Below, piece by piece: positions 60,312 to 64,000 of a stretch of DNA of 64,000 nt (positions are counted from its first letter, which is position 1; each line of letters starts with the position of its first letter). The translations under genes and the position numbers were made by a program. This DNA comes from Epiperipatus broadwayi (taxonomy: Eukaryota; Onychophora; Udeonychophora; Euonychophora; Peripatidae). The stretch lies in the NCBI GenBank assembly GCA_028023455.1, contig JAQFVV010000013.1:9082411-9146410 (forward strand), read 5' to 3'. A model generated the notes under the pieces. The model was not told the origin of the DNA, searched no databases, and saw nothing but the letters and a program-made list of their open reading frames with translations.

Positions 60312-61999
60312 GGTAAAAGCCTGAAATCTGGGCAAAGCCGCTTGGAGTGCTGATGCTAGACAAAATCAATGAAATATAATGTTACCGGGCCGCCGCAACT
60401 TTTTCTTTTTTTTAGACAAGGTTTTTTTTTTTTTTCTAATATTGATTAAACGAATAATTTTTATTTCATTTAGAACATGATTTCTTTATTATTAAACAAA
60501 TTTTGATATTCATTTTCGTTACTTTTTGTGGGTTTTTTGGAACCTGACTGACATTTTTTCAACAAATTTTGCTAATTGTATTTTTTTCTTTTTATCATTT
60601 GAAAAATTCGGACCGTTTCACGACGTCAAAAAATTTGTTTGAATCCCACCGCCGAAAAAATAGAATACAATTATTTGCGACTTGTTTAGAACTTAATTCT
60701 ACCTTTTTTTTTTTTTTGGCTTGACTAAATGGTTTTTCTTATTATTATTAATTTTACTTTTTTTTTAAAAACACAACTTGTTTTCACTTTGATTTAGATT
60801 ATGTTTGAATTAGCCTTTTTTTTTTGGACTACTACAAGAAACAGCTTTTTGAGTGGGGGACAGGGGGGGGGGATTCATACTGTTATTATTAACAAAAAGG
60901 CAACAAAAATAGTCAATTATTTTAACAGCGCTGAAAAAAGAGAATCAACTTTGGGACTTGTTTCGAATTTTGATTTCTTTTTGGTTGACGTAATTGTTTT
61001 TCTTAATATTAAATCAAAATTTACTTTTGTGTTTTTGCCGATTAAAAAATTGTTTTCAAACACCCACCCCCACACACTCGGAAAAAGAATTGTAACCAAA
61101 AAGTCAAGAATTTAACTTTTTTTCTTTTTTTTAAACAACTTTTTCTCACTTTTTACTTTGATTTCTATTTCGTTCGAATTACCTTTTTTTTTTTTTTTTT
61201 TAGCCTTCTACAATAAACTGCTTGTGGGGTGGGGGGGGGGGTATTTCGTAATTTGTTATTCTTAACAAAAAGTCAACCAAAGTCGTCATTTATTTTAACC
61301 CCGCTGCAAAAAATTGAATCCAAATACTTGTCAATTTCTAATGAAATAAAAAACAACAAAAAAGGACACAAACTTTGGACTTTTTACAATTATTTATTCG
61401 ATTTTATTGCTGTAATAAAAAGTGGACATTACGTGTGCCTGACAAAAAAAAAAAAACACAATCTCACACACTTTCTGTACTCGGCAATTCTGAAGAAAAG
61501 TTTCAAAATTGCACTTTCATCTCAGACCTTTTAGTGGTCTCGAATATTTCCCCCCATGCTGAAACATGACTTAGTGCGTGAGCTTTGTCGAAGCCTGTTC
61601 GAACATACACTTTGCCAATTTTTTACATATTAACCTTTTTTTCGGGAAGGGTGGGGACCATATGACAATTATTAATAATTAACAACATTTTTTAAATCGA
61701 AATGACATTACTCTATTACGGAGATTTGAAAAAGTCGTACCGCCTTGAAATTTAAACACCCTCAAGCGATACGGTAATCAGCTATGAATAGAACGAATAC
61801 GCGTAAATAGCTTCGAAGCACAAAACAGGCCGTAATATTTTTGTGCAATGTCATATAAAGTGGCCTAGCTCAATGGGTTAATACAATATGTAAATGTTGT
61901 ATTAGCCTGTAAGGCTGCGGCCGCCGAAACGGCATTTTTATGTGTTTTGACATGTAAACAATGCCCCAAGTGGCCGTGCCCGGATTTCAGGCTTTTACC
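60312..61999. mobile_element. DNA transposon nested in copy 3, 8-bp duplication
   Basis: The 1688-bp insert has ends GGTAAAAGCCTGAAATCTGG and CCGGATTTCAGGCTTTTACC (one mismatch) and a perfect 8-bp duplication GAAACAAT (60304-60311, 62000-62007). Inside are long T runs and G runs, and near the right end GGCTGCGGCCGCCGAAACGGCAT. That resembles the GGTGTGGCCACGGAAATGGCAT-type sequence at the ends of the host transposon, so the two may be distant relatives. Open frames at 60801-61115 and 61229-61534 show no family similarity. An 8-bp duplication fits Merlin or hAT. Confidence 0.75.
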
Positions 62000-62007
62000 G
62001 AAACAAT
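62000..62007. repeat. 8-bp target site duplication of nested element, right
   Basis: GAAACAAT, identical to 60304-60311. Confidence 0.8.
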
Positions 62008-63084
62008 TATTATTGTCCCATTGTCAAAAATATTATTTGGGAAACCAAAATAATTTATAAATGAAAGAAAGTCAAATCGGTTGTCAATCAAATGTAACCA
62101 ATAAAAGTAACTTTTATTTTTATTTAAACATACACAAAAAACCCTTTCTCCTAAAAATTGTTGTCGGCAATCAAATGTAAAATAAAAGTAATATAAATTA
62201 TTATTTAATCATAACCCAAAAACACCCCTCCCACTAATTATTGTCAATCAAATGTACACCACTAATGTAAACTATTATTTAAACATACACCTCTTCTCCC
62301 AATAATTGTTGTCGACAATCATCTACAAAAAAACACCCCTCCCACTAATTGTTGTCAGCAATCAAATGTAAACCAATAAAAGATAAATTATTATTTAAAC
62401 ATAACCCAAATTAGTATTTGAATATACACCAAAAAAAATTAAAGAAACAACTATTATTGTCCCATTGTCAAAAATATTATTTGTGGAACCAAAATAATTT
62501 ATAAAAGAAAGAAAGTCAAAGTGGTTGTCAATGAAATGTAACCAATAAAAGTAACTTAAATTTTTATTTAAACATACACACACAAAAAAACCACTTCTCC
62601 CAATAATTGCTGTTGGCAATCAAATGTAAAAATAAAAGTAAGGTAAATTATTATTTAATCATACCCAAAAACACCCCTTCCAGTAATTGTTGTCGGCAAT
62701 CAAATGTAAACCAATAAAAGTAACGTAAATTATTATTTAAAGATACATAAAAAAAACTGTTCTCTCTTGAATTTTGTCAATCAAATTTTAAAAAACAGTA
62801 ATACTATTTAAAAAACACAAATTCATATTTGAACATATACCAAAAAAGACCCTCTTGTCAATATAAATTAAAAAACAATTATTATTATCCCATTGTCAAA
62901 AATATTATTTGGGAAAAAATAATTTAGAAATGAAAGAAAGTAAAATTTGTAAACCAAAAAAAAAAAGTCAACATTAATAGTTAATAGAGAATCGCTAGCC
63001 CAGGAATGTTATATTAATGTGTTTTTGGTTAGAAATAGCACCATCCCGCGGCTGACAAGAGGGATCAGATCACAACCATTAAAA

Positions 63085-63606
63085 CTCTATTAAATTAAAT
63101 CATTTATAAAATAAAATTATGTAAAACTTGCCTGAATTCATCTTTATAGTGTAAAATAATTTATTTTTCTAATCTATAAATAACTGCTATCAGTTATGAA
63201 TTCAATTTCTTAAAACTGCGAACATGCCTATATTTATTGATTTAACTATTTTTTCTGAATTTATTATAATATGCTAATCTTTCAAAACTTTGGATACTAA
63301 TTATTAATGAACTTTCAATGGAGATAATTAAAATCTCCATTTTAAATATTTTAAGAATGCTACTTTACATATTGAATCGCTGTTTTGAAATCCTATATTA
63401 ATAGATAATAACCGATCACTACACACTCATTATCATTTTATAAATTGCATTATATTTCATGAGGATTTGTTTAGTCAGTTATTATAATTTATGACTTTTT
63501 GATATCTGTTAGTTAGAAGTGATGGGATAGCTAGAGATGATATTAAAGTATATTTGTTATTGTTTATTAATGCCCATCAAATATACATTCCCTTCTTAAT
63601 TCAATT
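63085..63606. other. No recognisable gene
   Basis: AT-rich sequence between the transposon and the (TA)n tract. Confidence 0.5.
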
Positions 63607-63623
63607 ATATATATATATATATA

Positions 63624-63713
<90 letters not shown>
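63607..63713. repeat. Long (TA)n microsatellite
   Basis: About 107 bp of nearly pure TA dinucleotide with a single AATTA interruption. The true length is likely variable and hard to assemble. The remaining 290 bp to the window end show nothing recognisable. Confidence 0.9.
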
Positions 63714-63717
<4 letters not shown>

Positions 63718-64000
63718 GATTCAGTATTTTAACTTAGGTTTAATTTAAACCTTTTTTCTTAGCATAATTATGATTCTAGTTTAAGAACTGGGTTGTGTTG
63801 GTTTAGCTGATAGAGGCTATCTGTTTTAGGCACAATTAATTAATTAAATGAAAACATAGTGGTATTTTCCTCATGCATTGTGTGTCTTTACAAAGTACAC
63901 ATTCATACGTTTTGCTGCAAGTTTTTAATGGGTTCATGGTGACTGATCACCCCATTCTTTAGTTTGGGTATGGTTAATATTAGAACTGGAACATGAGAAT

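Larger units (their letters stand above)
59129..63078 (+). mobile_element. ISXO2/Merlin-like DNA transposon, copy 3, inverted, with nested insert
   Basis: The 3950-bp element starts TGGTTGTGATCTGATCC and ends GGATCAGATCACAACCA, flanked by the direct repeat TTAAAA (59123-59128 and 63079-63084). It is inverted relative to copies 1 and 2: the GAGTTAAC block is now on the left (59260-59370), the transposase piece on the plus strand (59712 onward), and the subterminal repeats on the right. Another element (60312-61999) is inserted within it. Without that insert it is about 2.25 kb. Confidence 0.7.

Noticed and set aside
60801-61115. 104-codon open frame within the nested transposon
   Set aside because: Composed of T-run translation and low-complexity residues; no transposase motif.
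63554-63748. Open frame rich in isoleucine and tyrosine
   Set aside because: Translation of the (TA)n microsatellite.

Overview
This is non-coding-rich genomic DNA of a multicellular animal. It is very AT-rich, has spliceosomal introns of 75 bp to about 15.8 kb, and contains eight exons of an axonemal dynein heavy chain. It is packed with animal-type transposable elements: hAT, ISXO2/Merlin-like, Tc1/mariner-like, Penelope-like, RTE-like and another LINE, a tRNA-type SINE, and hammerhead-ribozyme repeats. I cannot name the species. An AT-rich invertebrate with a large, repeat-rich genome fits best (for example a chelicerate, cnidarian, flatworm or mollusc).

The only host gene I can support is DNAH2, on the minus strand from 45755 down to 11286. 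The eight exons join in frame into 437 codons covering the region before AAA6, AAA6 itself and the start of the C-terminal domain. Both the 5' part of the gene (right of 45755) and roughly the last 300 residues (left of 11286) are missing, so the gene continues beyond recognisable sequence on both sides. Everything between 11286 and 45755 is DNAH2 intron.

The most interesting content is a set of repeats carrying hammerhead ribozymes (HHR). At 32155-35477, inside the 15.8 kb DNAH2 intron, is an array of six direct plus about 2.1 inverted copies of a 417-bp unit, flanked by a perfect 12-bp target site duplication. Each unit with a complete core region carries a type I HHR fold. A second family (450-bp unit, canonical CUGAUGA core) makes the element at 6659-7763, also with a perfect 12-bp duplication, and another at 42232-42731 with a 10/12 duplication. 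All these elements, and several older palindromes (13313-13762, 31179-31822, 45900-46350), have the same layout: the left part carries its HHR on the minus strand and the right part on the plus strand. They resemble animal retrozymes, that is, small non-autonomous HHR retroelements thought to be spread by Penelope-like machinery. A decayed Penelope-like element lies at 57512-58680.

Region by region: 1-11285 is AT-rich DNA with one HHR element and one SINE. 11286-25499 holds DNAH2 exons and a hAT MITE. 25500-41298 is the giant intron with palindromes, a decayed RTE endonuclease, the HHR array and a decayed LINE. 41299-45755 holds the last two DNAH2 exons with an HHR element and a LINE between them. 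45756-52341 has little that is recognisable. 52342-63078 is a cluster of three related ISXO2/Merlin-like DNA transposons, with the Penelope-like element between the second and third and a further DNA transposon nested in the third. The window ends in a (TA)n tract.
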